Part shown: in pieces, positions 25,584 through 34,626 of the stretch | Layout: each line of letters opens with the position of its first letter | How positions within the stretch are numbered: position 1 is the stretch's first letter | Source of the DNA: Pseudomonas sp. FP2335 | Lineage (GTDB): Bacteria; Pseudomonadota; Gammaproteobacteria; Pseudomonadales; Pseudomonadaceae | Assembly: GCF_030687535.1 (NCBI RefSeq) | Contig: NZ_CP117437.1 | Location: forward strand, 2,315,501-2,379,500 | Direction: 5' to 3' | Length of the DNA: 64,000 bases | Position numbers and translations under genes: made by a program | Notes under the pieces: generated by a model | The model's input: only the letters and a program-made list of their open reading frames with translations | What the model was told of the DNA's origin: nothing | Databases searched by the model: none

Positions 25584-26339
25584 ATGAAACGCATCCTGAT
25601 CATCGGCATTGGCGCCGGCAACCCTGACTACATCACGATGCAGGCCGTGAAGGCGCTCAATCGCACCGACGTGTTTTTCCTGATGGACAAGGGCCAGAGC
25701 AAAGACAAGTTGATCGACCTGCGCCGCGAGATCTGCGAGACCTACATCACCGAGCCCGGCTACCGCTTTGTCGAGGCCGATTGCCCCGAACGCGTGCGCG
25801 GTGAAATTGACTACACCACCGCCGTGGAGGATCTGAACCGCGACAAGCAGCAAACCTTTGAGCGCATGATCAACGAGGAAATGGCCGACGGAGAAGTCGG
25901 TGCCTTCCTGGCCTGGGGCGACCCGGCGCTGTACGACAGCACCATTCGCATCCTGCAAGCGATCCTGGCCAGCGGGCGCAGTGAGTTTGAATTCGAAGTG
26001 ATCCCCGGCATCACCAGCGTGCAGGCCCTGGCGGCGCAACACAAAGTGCCGCTGAACCGTATTGGCCGCTCCATCGAGATCACTACCGGGCGCCGGTTGG
26101 CGGCAGGGCAGGCGAGTGATGCGGACACCTTGGTGGTGATGCTCGATGCGCAAGACTCCTACCGCACCGTGGCTGATCAGGACCTGGACATTTACTGGGG
26201 GGCCTACCTGGGCACGCCGGATGAGATCCTGATCAGCGGCAAAGTCGCTGAAGTCGCCGAAGAAATCGAGCGGGTGCGCAAGGCGGCACGCCTGGCCAAT
26301 GGCTGGATCATGGACACTTATCTGTTGCGCAAACCCTGA
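25584..26339 (+). CDS. cobF: Precorrin-6A synthase (deacetylating)
   Basis: A 251-residue SAM-dependent methyltransferase of aerobic cobalamin synthesis. CobF methylates precorrin-5 at C-1 with loss of acetate, giving precorrin-6A. The tetrapyrrole-methylase fold is clear: IIGIGAGNPDYITMQAVKAL at the N-terminus, GDPALYDST at about 113-121, EVIPGITSVQALAAQ at about 139, and RSIEITTGRRL. The length fits the family. Other cob genes are absent from the window, so it stands apart from the main cluster. No B12 riboswitch was recognised upstream. Confidence 0.93.
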   Translation: MKRILIIGIGAGNPDYITMQAVKALNRTDVFFLMDKGQSKDKLIDLRREICETYITEPGYRFVEADCPERVRGEIDYTTAVEDLNRDKQQTFERMINEEMADGEVGAFLAWGDPALYDSTIRILQAILASGRSEFEFEVIPGITSVQALAAQHKVPLNRIGRSIEITTGRRLAAGQASDADTLVVMLDAQDSYRTVADQDLDIYWGAYLGTPDEILISGKVAEVAEEIERVRKAARLANGWIMDTYLLRKP

Positions 26340-26350
26340 GGTATCGCCCC

Positions 26351-27070
26351 ATGCTCAAGTTGTTTGCCCTCGCGCTGACCCTGGTGGCCGGCGCCGTTCA
26401 TGCCGACGATACGCTACACACCGATTTACCGCTGGCGTACCTGGAACAGACCCAGGCTGATGCGCGTAACGCGCCGCTGGTGATTTTCCTGCATGGGTTT
26501 GGCAGCAACGAAGAGGACCTGTTTGGCCTCAAGGACGCACTGCCATCCACTTGGACCTACCTGTCGGCACGGGCGCCGATGCCGGTGGATGCGCGTGGCT
26601 ATCGCTGGTTTGCGAAGAAACCCGGGGATGGCGATTACGACGGCGAGACCGCCGATTTGCAACGCAGCGCCAGGTTGATCGAAGACTTTGTGACCCAGGC
26701 CACCGCCAAGTACCACACCCGCAGCGACCGGGTGTTTCTGGTGGGGTTCAGCCAGGGCGCAATCATGTCCTACGAGGTGGGGTTGCGTAAGCCGACGTTG
26801 GTGCGTGGGATTGCGGCGTTGAGTGGCAGTGTGTTGCCAGTGCTCAAGGCTGAGCTCAAGCCGGATGCGGCATTGAGCGGGCTGGCGATCTTCATTGGCC
26901 ACGGCACGCTGGACCAGGCGCTGGCGTATGCGTCGGCGACGAGGGCGAATGAGGCGTTGGTGGGGGTGGGGTTGAAGCCGGAGTTTCATGGGTATATGGG
27001 CATGCCGCATACCATCAGCGAGGCTGAAGTGCAGGATTTGAAGGCCTGGCTGGAAAACAGCTTGAAGTGA
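26351..27070 (+). CDS. Exported carboxylesterase/phospholipase-like alpha/beta hydrolase
   Basis: A 239-residue protein with a signal peptide (MLKLFALALTLVAGAVHA). It has an acyl-protein-thioesterase-like core: FLHGFGSNEEDLFGL (oxyanion region), a nucleophile elbow GFSQG (Ser near residue 136), and the catalytic His in GMPHTISEAE near the end. The Asp position fits GHGTLDQAL. It starts 11 bp after cobF and may be co-transcribed. The substrate is unknown. A bidirectional terminator follows. Confidence 0.85.
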   Translation: MLKLFALALTLVAGAVHADDTLHTDLPLAYLEQTQADARNAPLVIFLHGFGSNEEDLFGLKDALPSTWTYLSARAPMPVDARGYRWFAKKPGDGDYDGETADLQRSARLIEDFVTQATAKYHTRSDRVFLVGFSQGAIMSYEVGLRKPTLVRGIAALSGSVLPVLKAELKPDAALSGLAIFIGHGTLDQALAYASATRANEALVGVGLKPEFHGYMGMPHTISEAEVQDLKAWLENSLK

Positions 27071-27081
27071 GCACGGTCAAA

Positions 27082-27106
27082 AAATGTGGGGCGGGGCCCC
27101 ACATTT
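27082..27106. terminator. Bidirectional terminator between convergent genes
   Basis: Stem aaatgtggggc / gccccacattt with a 3-nt loop, flanked by A-rich and T-rich ends. It sits between the esterase (+) and the exported protein gene (-). Confidence 0.85.
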
Positions 27107-27132
27107 GGTTTGGTGTTGCTTGGCGGGTCGGG

Positions 27133-27687
27133 TTATTTGCCGCCCGTGATCTGCTTCACCAGCTCGGCATGGCCCTTGGCGTCATCGCCTCGCGAAATCG
27201 CCTGGATCACCAGCATGTGGTTGCCCGATCCCCCCAGGAATGTGCTGTTCAGCGTCTTGCCACCGCCCTGTGTCGCGGTGCTGTCCACCTGGCGCAGGCC
27301 CAGGCCCTTGAAGGTCAGTTTTTTCTCGCTCTGTTTCTTGAAGTCCGGCAGGGCAGCGCTCTGATCCTTGACGAAGCCGGCCACTGCACCGTCGAGGAAC
27401 TGTGCGTCGTTATCCTCGACGTTCACCCCGTCGGTCCGTACCGTTTCGGCGACGATCACCACACTTTTCGTGGTCTGGTTGGCGTATAGCGTGCCTTGAG
27501 TGGCGGCGCTGGCATCTTCGGCCTTGCTGACCGGCAGGGTGTCGGCCGCGTAGGCCTTGGGCAGGTTGAAGGTGAACTTGCCACCCAGGGTGGAGATGGT
27601 CTGCGTGGTCGGCTTGCTGGCGGCGAACACGCTGCCGGCGGCAAGCGCGAGGGCCAGCAAGGCGGCGGTCTTGGTGAAAGTGGCCAT
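27133..27687 (-). CDS. Exported protein of unknown function
   Basis: A 184-residue protein with a clear signal peptide (MATFTKTAALLALALAAGSVFA, cleavage after VFA). The start at 27687 is preceded on the minus strand by tggagcg; an upstream frame to 27720 is not needed. The mature part is mixed beta/alpha (TISTLGGKFTFNLPKAY, KSVVIVAETVRTDG, GGSGNHMLVIQAISRGDD), with no Cys and no recognised catalytic motif. It looks like a small periplasmic protein common in Pseudomonas. Confidence 0.8.
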   Translation of the reverse strand: MATFTKTAALLALALAAGSVFAASKPTTQTISTLGGKFTFNLPKAYAADTLPVSKAEDASAATQGTLYANQTTKSVVIVAETVRTDGVNVEDNDAQFLDGAVAGFVKDQSAALPDFKKQSEKKLTFKGLGLRQVDSTATQGGGKTLNSTFLGGSGNHMLVIQAISRGDDAKGHAELVKQITGGK

Positions 27688-27759
27688 GAAGCGCTCCAGG
27701 GGTGAACGAAATTGCGGCACATTCTGTCAGAAAAATCGCAATCTCGTTCGCCCTGGGCC

Positions 27760-29568
27760 TTACACCTTGTCGGACTCTTCTTCGAGCCGGTCCATCTCAA
27801 ACAATCGCGCCAGTTCCGCCCGGGCTTCCTGGGCGGTCTGCATGACCTTGGCCGCGTCGTCGTACACCGCGTGCTGCGCGGCCAGTACTTGCAGGTCGTG
27901 GTTCTTGAAGCGGGTGATGCGCGCATCCGCCTGGGCCTGGGTCAAGCCGAGGCCGACCAGGGTGCGGCGGCTCATTTCCAGGCTGGAGTAGAAGGTCTCG
28001 CGCACTGGTGAGGCGTCGAGGTCCACCAGGCGGTGCACGTGCTGGCGGTTACGCGCACGGGCGATGATCTTCATGTGCGGGTAGAGGTTGCGTACCAGTT
28101 CGGCGGTCTTGATGTTGATTTCCGGGTCGTCCATGGCGATCACGAAGAACTCCGCCTGGTCGACCTTGGCCGCGTGCAGGATCTCGGGGCGTTGCGGGTC
28201 GCCGTAGAACACCGGCATGCCGCCGAAGCTGCGGGTCAGCTCGATGGTTTCCACCGAGGTGTCGAGGGCGATGAACGAGATGTTTTGCGCGCGCAGGATC
28301 CGCGCGACGATCTGGCCCATCCGCCCCATGCCGGCGATCACCACGCGAGGCGCATCGCTCTCGATGGTGCGGTATTCCTCGGGCACTTCCACCGGCTTGA
28401 CCTTGGGCTTGAACAGCTTCGGGCAGACCAACAGCAGCAACGGGGTGACCGCCATCGAGAGGGTGATGGTCAGCACCAGTACATCGTAGAGATGAGGTTC
28501 GAACAGGCCCTGGTCGCGACCGATCTTGAACACCACGAAGGCAAATTCACCGCCTGCCGCCAACACCACGCCCAGGCGCAGGGCGCTTTCGCGGTTGAGG
28601 TCGCCCACCAGGCGGCCGACGGCGTAGAGCAGGGGTAATTTCAGGCCGATCAGCAGCAGGGTCAGGCCGATCACCAGCAGTGGGCTGCTGAGCAGCAAGC
28701 TGAGGTTGGCGCCCATGCCCACGCTGATGAAGAACAGCCCCAGCAGCAGGCCCTTGAACGGCTCGATCTGGGATTCGAGTTCGTGACGGTATTCCGAATC
28801 CGCCAGCAGCAGCCCGGCGAGGAAGGCGCCGAGGGCCATCGACACGCCCACCAGTTCCATCAACCATGCGGTGCCGATGACCACCAGCAGGGCGGTGGCG
28901 GTGGACACTTCGCGCAGGCCGGTCTTGGCCACCACGCGAAACACCGGCCGCAACAGGTAGCGCCCGCCGATGATCACCACGGCGATACTGCCGAGGATCT
29001 GCAACACATGCTGCAAGCCCTGGGCCTCAGTGGTCGGATGATCGCTGCCGGCCAGCAACGGCACCATGGCGATCAACGGGATGGCTGCGATGTCCTGGAA
29101 CAGCAGAATGGCAAAGGCCAGGCGCCCATGGGGCTGGTTCAGTTCCTTGCGTTCGGCCAGGCTTTGCAGGCCGAAGGCGGTGGACGACAACGCCAGGCCC
29201 AGGCCCAGCACGATCGCGCTGTTCCACGACTGGCCAAACAGCCACAAGGCTACAGCGCCCATCACCAGGCCGGTGAGCAACACCTGGGCCAGGCCGACGC
29301 CGAACACCGCCTTGCGCATCACCCACAGACGCTTGGGCGACAGTTCCAGGCCGATGATGAACAGCAGCAACACCACGCCCAACTCGGAAAATTGCGCGAC
29401 GCTTTGCGGGTTACCCACCAACCCGAGGACTGACGGACCGATGATCACGCCAGCGAACAGGTAGCCCAGCACCGCGCCCAATTGCAGGCGCTTGGCCAGG
29501 GGCACGGTCAATACGGCGGCGAGCAGGAACACCACCGCTGCTTGTAACAGGTTGCCTTCATGGGGCAT
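27760..29568 (-). CDS. Monovalent cation:proton antiporter-2 family, Kef-type K+/H+ antiporter
   Basis: A 602-residue inner-membrane antiporter. The N-terminal membrane domain (about 1-385) has a dozen or so hydrophobic segments with family blocks LGYLFAGVIIGPSVLG, LLLFIIGLELSPKRLW and LFQDIAAIPLIAM. A cytoplasmic TrkA-N/RCK domain (about 405-520: RVVIAGMGRMGQIVARIL, ALDTSVETIELTRSFG, VFYGDPQRPEIL) binds nucleotide in the family. A charged C-terminus follows. KefB and KefC are gated by glutathione adducts; which of the two this resembles more cannot be settled here. ggag precedes the start. Confidence 0.9.
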   Translation of the reverse strand: MPHEGNLLQAAVVFLLAAVLTVPLAKRLQLGAVLGYLFAGVIIGPSVLGLVGNPQSVAQFSELGVVLLLFIIGLELSPKRLWVMRKAVFGVGLAQVLLTGLVMGAVALWLFGQSWNSAIVLGLGLALSSTAFGLQSLAERKELNQPHGRLAFAILLFQDIAAIPLIAMVPLLAGSDHPTTEAQGLQHVLQILGSIAVVIIGGRYLLRPVFRVVAKTGLREVSTATALLVVIGTAWLMELVGVSMALGAFLAGLLLADSEYRHELESQIEPFKGLLLGLFFISVGMGANLSLLLSSPLLVIGLTLLLIGLKLPLLYAVGRLVGDLNRESALRLGVVLAAGGEFAFVVFKIGRDQGLFEPHLYDVLVLTITLSMAVTPLLLLVCPKLFKPKVKPVEVPEEYRTIESDAPRVVIAGMGRMGQIVARILRAQNISFIALDTSVETIELTRSFGGMPVFYGDPQRPEILHAAKVDQAEFFVIAMDDPEINIKTAELVRNLYPHMKIIARARNRQHVHRLVDLDASPVRETFYSSLEMSRRTLVGLGLTQAQADARITRFKNHDLQVLAAQHAVYDDAAKVMQTAQEARAELARLFEMDRLEEESDKV

Positions 29569-29648
29569 TGGGAACTCCAGGATCTTTAGAGCGAATCAAC
29601 AGGAGCGTATTAGAGCGCTTTTTACATTTCGAGAATTGTGTTTTTGCG

Positions 29649-29855
29649 GTGAGTGATGCATGTGGCGTGTCCTTGAGCCAGGAGAGCCTGGCCAAACTAT
29701 TGAATATCAATCAGGCGGCGGTCTCCAAGATGGAGCGCCGCACCGACATGTACATCAGTACATTGCGAGACTACATCCGTGCGATGGGCGGCGACTTGGA
29801 GATTATCGCGACGTTTCCAGACGGCCAGGTCAAGATCGATAACTTTGCCTATTGA
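29649..29855 (+). pseudogene. XRE-type antitoxin remnant (N-terminus lost)
   Basis: The C-terminal two thirds of a HigA-type helix-turn-helix protein is intact: LSQESLAKLLNINQAAVSKMERRTD, YISTLRDYIRAMGGDLEIIA and FPDGQVKI. Upstream of it the usual first helix is replaced by unrelated sequence. The only in-frame starts are GTG 29649, with no ribosome site, or TTG 29568, which overlaps the start of the antiporter gene. No toxin gene adjoins. It is best read as a decayed orphan antitoxin, though a 68-residue product is conceivable. Confidence 0.5.
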
Positions 29856-30742
29856 AGGCTACCCGGCCCTGTGCCGGGTTTGCGTTTCACCGGCCAGCGA
29901 TACAACCCCACCCCCAACCCCACCAGAATGACAGCCATCGAAACCAGCTCCAGCCAGGAAACCCGCTCCCCAATGATCAGCATCGAACTGGCGATCCCAA
30001 ACACCGGGATCAGCAGCGACAGCGGTGCCACCGTCGATACCGGGTACGCCTTGAGCAATGAGTTCCAGCCCCAGTAGGCAAAGTGCGTGGCCAGGTAGAC
30101 CTGGAACAGGATCGAGCCGATGGCCGTGGCGTCCAGGTGGGCGGGCAGGCTTTCGAACGCAGCGTTGCCGTGCATCCACCAGGCCATCAGGAACAGCGGG
30201 ATCGGTGGAAACAGGCTGGCCCAGACCATGAACGCGAAGATTTCCTTCACCCCTGAGCGTTTGATGATCACGTTGCCCACGCTCCACGCCAGTGCGCTGA
30301 GTACGATCAGCATGACCCCCAGCACCGCGTGGCTACCCTCCTGGGTGACGACAATGCCCGCCAGGCCGAGCAAAGTCAGCCCGGCGCCGACCAGTTGGGC
30401 GTCACGCAGGGTTTCGTTGAACAGCACCACGCCCCAGCCGAGGGTGAAGAACACGCTGAGCTGGATGATCAGCGAAGCGATGCCGGGGCTCACGCCTATC
30501 TGGATGCCGTAGTTGATCACGCCCCACATGCCCAAGCCGAAAATCACCCCGTAAGCCGCTACATAGGCGAAGTGCACGGCGGGGCGTCGGATGAAGAACA
30601 CCAGCGGCAAGGCGGCGAGGGCGAAGCGGATGCCGGTGAGTACGAAGGGGTCGATACCGCGCAGGCCAAGCTTGGTAATGGGAAAGTTCAAACCCCAGAC
30701 CAGAGTGACGAGGATGGCAAGTGCCAGGTGTTTCTTGAGCAT
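29849..30742 (-). CDS. EamA/DMT-family transporter
   Basis: A 297-residue inner-membrane permease of the drug/metabolite superfamily with two EamA repeats (about 8-135 and 148-285) and about ten hydrophobic segments. The start at 30742 (MLKKHLAL) follows aaggga on the minus strand; the frame is open further upstream, but that part overlaps the divergent regulator. The first repeat starts LVTLVWGLNFPITKLGL. The likely substrates in this family are amino acids or metabolites; none can be named here. The divergent AraC gene at 30846 is the probable regulator. Confidence 0.88.
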   Translation of the reverse strand: MLKKHLALAILVTLVWGLNFPITKLGLRGIDPFVLTGIRFALAALPLVFFIRRPAVHFAYVAAYGVIFGLGMWGVINYGIQIGVSPGIASLIIQLSVFFTLGWGVVLFNETLRDAQLVGAGLTLLGLAGIVVTQEGSHAVLGVMLIVLSALAWSVGNVIIKRSGVKEIFAFMVWASLFPPIPLFLMAWWMHGNAAFESLPAHLDATAIGSILFQVYLATHFAYWGWNSLLKAYPVSTVAPLSLLIPVFGIASSMLIIGERVSWLELVSMAVILVGLGVGLYRWPVKRKPGTGPGSLQ

Positions 30743-30845
30743 GGTCGTTCCCTTGAGCTGGCTGGCGTGTCCAAAGGCAACGATGGTAGGCGGCGTTCTC
30801 ATGGCCCGCTTGCTATGCCAGGTCATGTTTTGACAAAATCGGGCC

Positions 30846-31628
30846 ATGATCCCGACCTTCACCCACGATGACCCCGAAGCCGTAGTGACGCTGCACGAAT
30901 ATGCCTCGGGCACCGTGTTTGCGCGCCACGCCCACAGCCGTGGCCAGTTCGCCTATGCGTCCACGGGGGCGATGAAGATGTTTACCGACCTTGGCAATTG
31001 GGTGGTGCCGCCGCAGCGGGCGATCTGGGTGCCCGGCGGCGTGCCCCATGAAATGCACATGCGTGGCGATGTGGTCATGCTCAACACCTATCTCTCTGAC
31101 GCCGCTGCCCGGCGCGCAGGTTTGCAGGGGCATTGCCAGGTGTTCGAGGTGTCGCCGCTGCTGCGCCATTTGCTGGAGGCGGCACTGGCGATTGATCCGG
31201 CGGCGGGGCCCAGTGTCAGGCAGCATTGCGTGCTGACGTTGCTGGTGGATGAAATCGGTGCCATGCCAGAGCTGCCCCTCAGCGCGCCGCTGCCGTTAGA
31301 GCCTCGGCTCGCCCGCGCCTGCCAGCGCTTCCTGGACGCGCCCACGCAGACCATCGCCCTCGACACCATGGCCGAATGGTCAAGCATGAGCCGGCGCACC
31401 TTTACCCGTCAGTTCCTTGAACACACTGGCATGACCTTCGTGGCCTGGCGCCAGCAGGTGTGCCTGCTGGAAGCCACCGCGCGGCTCAGCCACGGTGCCT
31501 CGATTACCGACGTGGCGCTGGCATTGGGCTTCAGCAGCTCCAGCGCATTTACCTCGGTGTTCCGGCGCAACGTGGGGGAGGCGCCGGCGCGCTACCTGGC
31601 CAAATCAAGGGCGGCGGCGTTGTTCTGA
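30846..31628 (+). CDS. AraC-family transcriptional regulator
   Basis: A 260-residue protein with an N-terminal cupin (about 10-90: LHEYASGTVFARHAHSRGQF, WVVPPQRAIWVPGGVPHEM) and a C-terminal AraC/XylS domain with two helix-turn-helix units (about 165-255: SLDTMAEWSSMSRRTF-type first motif, then SITDVALALGFSSSSAFTSVFRR). It is divergent from the EamA transporter with about 100 bp between, in the arrangement typical of a local regulator of an exporter. Confidence 0.88.
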   Translation: MIPTFTHDDPEAVVTLHEYASGTVFARHAHSRGQFAYASTGAMKMFTDLGNWVVPPQRAIWVPGGVPHEMHMRGDVVMLNTYLSDAAARRAGLQGHCQVFEVSPLLRHLLEAALAIDPAAGPSVRQHCVLTLLVDEIGAMPELPLSAPLPLEPRLARACQRFLDAPTQTIALDTMAEWSSMSRRTFTRQFLEHTGMTFVAWRQQVCLLEATARLSHGASITDVALALGFSSSSAFTSVFRRNVGEAPARYLAKSRAAALF

Positions 31629-31710
31629 TCGTTCATCGGTCAGGATTCACCGTTGCGCCGGCCACGCTTTGTTACTATCGCCGTCCATCGTCACCAGGAG
31701 TCACCGGCCC

Positions 31711-33267
31711 ATGCAGCACCAGTGGGATGAAATGCACCGCACCCGCAAGCCCACCTTTGTGTTGTGTGGCGAGCCCCAGGGGGATGTGCTCAATCTCTAC
31801 GTTCACGGTTATTCGGCCTTCTTCAACCGTCAGCAACTGGGTAATTTCAAGGCGCAACTGGCGAGTATCGAAGGCTCGACCAATGTGATGCTGTTCTGGC
31901 CGGCCGGGCATTTTCTGGAAAACCTGTTCGCGCCGTTCAAGGAGGTGATCGCTGCGATGCTCGGCGGCGGTGGCCTGGGCGCCGCTACCGTGGGGGTGGG
32001 CAAGGCGATTGCGTATTTTCTCGACCATTACAAAAGTGTTGAGGCGCGTGTCGACGAAGTCGCCCAGACCCTGTTGCCTGAACTGGCCAACTTTCTGCAC
32101 GCCGAGGCCCTGCCGGTGCGGCGCATCAACCTGATCGGGCATTCCCTCGGCGCGCGGATTCTGGTCAAAAGCCTGTTGGCCAGCCCTGAGGTGGCTCGTG
32201 AACTGCCGTTGAATCACTTGCTGCTGATGGGCGGGGCGATCTGTACGTCGAGCCCATGGGATCAAGTCTCGGCGCCGCTGCAGGGCCGGCTGATCAACTG
32301 CCATTCCAGCAAGGATTGGGCACTGGCGATCAAGCCGGACAACGAGCGCTGCATCGGTCGTTATGCCATCCCGCTCACGCCCGCCCTCAAGCCCAAGGTC
32401 ACCAATGTGCACCTGGCAACTTTCGATCACGCCGCCTACTGGCCGCAGCTTAAAACGGTGGTGCAATACACCGACCTGTTGCAGGAACGGCGCGGCATGA
32501 TCCGCGCCGACCAGCGCAGCAGCGAGGTGCGCTTTGCCGAAGAGGACGCCGAACTGTTCCCGGCACTGGTGCAGGCGCGGCCGGATGAGTTGAAGTTCCT
32601 TGCCGAACTGATGGCGCAAAAACGCAGCGCGTCGATTGATGCCAGCGTGCGCGAGCCGCTGAAACTGGCCATCGAGCTGCAACGCATGGGCGGCGACAGC
32701 TTTATGAACCTGGCCCGTGGCCATGGCGTGGGGTATCGACAGATCGCCGAGGATGTCGCGCAACGGCTGGGGATCAAGTTTGATCAGCCGGTTGCAACCG
32801 TGGCGTTGGCGGACATCGAGGCACAGGTCGCGCAGCAGCTCATCGAACAATACAAGGGCAAACTCAACAGCGCTGACCGGCAAGCCTTCGACGCCGAACT
32901 CAAGGCCGCGGCGCAAAAAGAGCAGGGCTTGTTCAATCGTTTCGACATGGGCCGCTCGGCGACCACGGCGTTGAGTGGCACGGCGCTGGCCGGGCTCACC
33001 GGTTTCATCCTGCGGCGCGGTGCGGCCACGGCGATTCCGCTGGTGGGCCAGGCGTTGGCGGCCGCGATGTTGCTGGTGAGCGGGGTGCGTGCATTTTCCG
33101 GCCCGGCCTATTCGATTACCACCTTGGCGGTGCTGGTGGTCGGCGTGATCCGTCAGCGCATGGAGCGCGAGGCGCTGAACCAGGAAATGGACCTGGTGGT
33201 GCAAGTCGTGGAAGCGTTTGACCTGCCCAGGGACACGGTAATGCGCACGGTCGCGTCCGACTGCTAA
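31711..33267 (+). CDS. Alpha/beta hydrolase fused to a YaaW-like (UPF0174) domain
   Basis: A 518-residue two-part protein. ATG 31711 follows caggag; the longer frame from 31495 overlaps the AraC gene. The N-terminal part (about 15-240) is an alpha/beta hydrolase with VHGYSAFF near the start and a nucleophile elbow GHSLG (INLIGHSLGARILV, Ser near 148), resembling DUF726-type hydrolases. The C-terminal part (about 280-515) resembles E. coli YaaW: LQRMGGDSFMNLARGHG, YRQIAEDVAQRLGIKF, SGVRAFSGPAYSITTLAVL. A Gly/Ala-rich hydrophobic hairpin (about 435-480) suggests membrane contact. The function of YaaW is unknown. The gene stands alone between regulator and mntH. Confidence 0.78.
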   Translation: MQHQWDEMHRTRKPTFVLCGEPQGDVLNLYVHGYSAFFNRQQLGNFKAQLASIEGSTNVMLFWPAGHFLENLFAPFKEVIAAMLGGGGLGAATVGVGKAIAYFLDHYKSVEARVDEVAQTLLPELANFLHAEALPVRRINLIGHSLGARILVKSLLASPEVARELPLNHLLLMGGAICTSSPWDQVSAPLQGRLINCHSSKDWALAIKPDNERCIGRYAIPLTPALKPKVTNVHLATFDHAAYWPQLKTVVQYTDLLQERRGMIRADQRSSEVRFAEEDAELFPALVQARPDELKFLAELMAQKRSASIDASVREPLKLAIELQRMGGDSFMNLARGHGVGYRQIAEDVAQRLGIKFDQPVATVALADIEAQVAQQLIEQYKGKLNSADRQAFDAELKAAAQKEQGLFNRFDMGRSATTALSGTALAGLTGFILRRGAATAIPLVGQALAAAMLLVSGVRAFSGPAYSITTLAVLVVGVIRQRMEREALNQEMDLVVQVVEAFDLPRDTVMRTVASDC

Positions 33268-33305
33268 GCTGCGCGCCTGTCTAGTGTGTTTGCCTGGGAT
33301 ACCGT

Positions 33306-34625
33306 GTGAAATTCAGCCTGCCGAAAATTGCCACCGCCCCGTTCTGCCCGCCGGAAGTGGCCGGCTCCGTTGCCGTCGACCCCAAGGCTTCGTTCTTCAA
33401 GCGCATGCTGATGTTCGCCGGCCCCGGCCTGTTGATCTCCATCGGCTATATGGACCCCGGCAACTGGGCCACGGCCATCGAGGCCGGTTCACGTTACGGC
33501 TACAGCCTGTTGTTCGTGGTGCTGCTGGCCAGCCTGGCGGGGATGGCGGTGCAGTGCTTGTGCTCGCGGCTGGGCATCGCCACTGGCAAGGACCTCGCGC
33601 AACTGTGCCGCGAGCGCTACAGCCGGCGCTCTGCCCGCACCCAGTGGGCGCTGGCGGAAATCTCCATCATTGCCACCGACCTGGCCGAAGTGCTCGGCTG
33701 CGCCCTGGCGTTTCACTTGCTGCTGGGGGTGTCGCTGACCACCGGCATTGTCATCACCGCCTTCGATACGCTGCTGATCCTGGCCCTGCAGAACCGAGGC
33801 TTCCGGCGCCTGGAAGCGATCATGCTGGCGCTGGTGGCGACCATCGGCGTGTGTTTCTTTATCGAACTGGTGCTGATCAAACCGTATTGGCCGGATGTGT
33901 TCAGCGGCTTTACGCCGTCACTCTCGGCGATCAGCGACGCTGCGCCGTTGTACCTGGCCATCGGTATTCTCGGCGCGACGGTCATGCCGCATAACCTCTA
34001 CCTGCACACCTCGATCGTGCAGACCCGTCTGATCGGCAAGGACCTCGCCAGCAAACAGGACGCGGTCAAACTGGCGCGCATCGACACCATCGGCTCGCTG
34101 GCCCTGGCCTTGCTGGTCAATGCCGCGATCCTGACCCTCGCCGCCGCCGCGTTCTACAAGAGTGGCCACACCGATGTGGTCGAGATCCAGGACGCCTACC
34201 ATCTGCTCGACCCATTGGTGGGCGGCGCGTTTGCCAGCATTCTGTTCGGCATCGCCTTGCTGGCGTCGGGGCAAAGCTCGACGTTCACCGGCACCATTGC
34301 CGGGCAGGTGATCATGGAGGGTTACCTCAACCTGCGCATTCCCTGCTGGCAACGCCGCCTGATCACCCGCGGCCTGGCGCTGATCCCGGCGTTCCTCGGC
34401 GTGTGGCTGATGGGCGATGCGGCCATCGGCAAGCTGTTGATCCTCAGCCAGGTGGTGCTCAGCCTGCAATTGCCGTTTGCGTTGTTCCCGCTGATCCGCA
34501 TGACCGGAGACAAGCAGCTAATGGGGCCGTTTGTGAACCGGCTGCCGACGCGGGTGTTGGCGTGGTTTCTGTTTACCGTGATCAGCGGGGCGAATGCGTG
34601 GTTGATTGGGCAGTGGCTGTTTTAA
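33306..34625 (+). CDS. mntH: Nramp-family divalent metal (Mn2+/H+) transporter
   Basis: A 439-residue inner-membrane transporter with about eleven hydrophobic segments. The metal-binding motif DPGN in segment 1 (GYMDPGNWATAIEAG) and MPHNLYLHTS in segment 6 are intact, as is the GQSSTFTGTIAGQ signature. The GTG start at 33306 is a weak point, since another GTG overlaps it at 33304 in a different frame and no strong ribosome site is seen. MntH proteins import manganese under oxidative stress or Mn limitation. It is convergent with a LysR gene, with 1 bp between the stop codons. Confidence 0.93.
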   Translation: MKFSLPKIATAPFCPPEVAGSVAVDPKASFFKRMLMFAGPGLLISIGYMDPGNWATAIEAGSRYGYSLLFVVLLASLAGMAVQCLCSRLGIATGKDLAQLCRERYSRRSARTQWALAEISIIATDLAEVLGCALAFHLLLGVSLTTGIVITAFDTLLILALQNRGFRRLEAIMLALVATIGVCFFIELVLIKPYWPDVFSGFTPSLSAISDAAPLYLAIGILGATVMPHNLYLHTSIVQTRLIGKDLASKQDAVKLARIDTIGSLALALLVNAAILTLAAAAFYKSGHTDVVEIQDAYHLLDPLVGGAFASILFGIALLASGQSSTFTGTIAGQVIMEGYLNLRIPCWQRRLITRGLALIPAFLGVWLMGDAAIGKLLILSQVVLSLQLPFALFPLIRMTGDKQLMGPFVNRLPTRVLAWFLFTVISGANAWLIGQWLF

Positions 34626-34626
34626 A

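Noticed and set aside
31495..31710. Longer N-terminus of the hydrolase-YaaW protein
   Set aside because: It overlaps the end of the AraC gene in another frame. ATG 31711 has caggag upstream.
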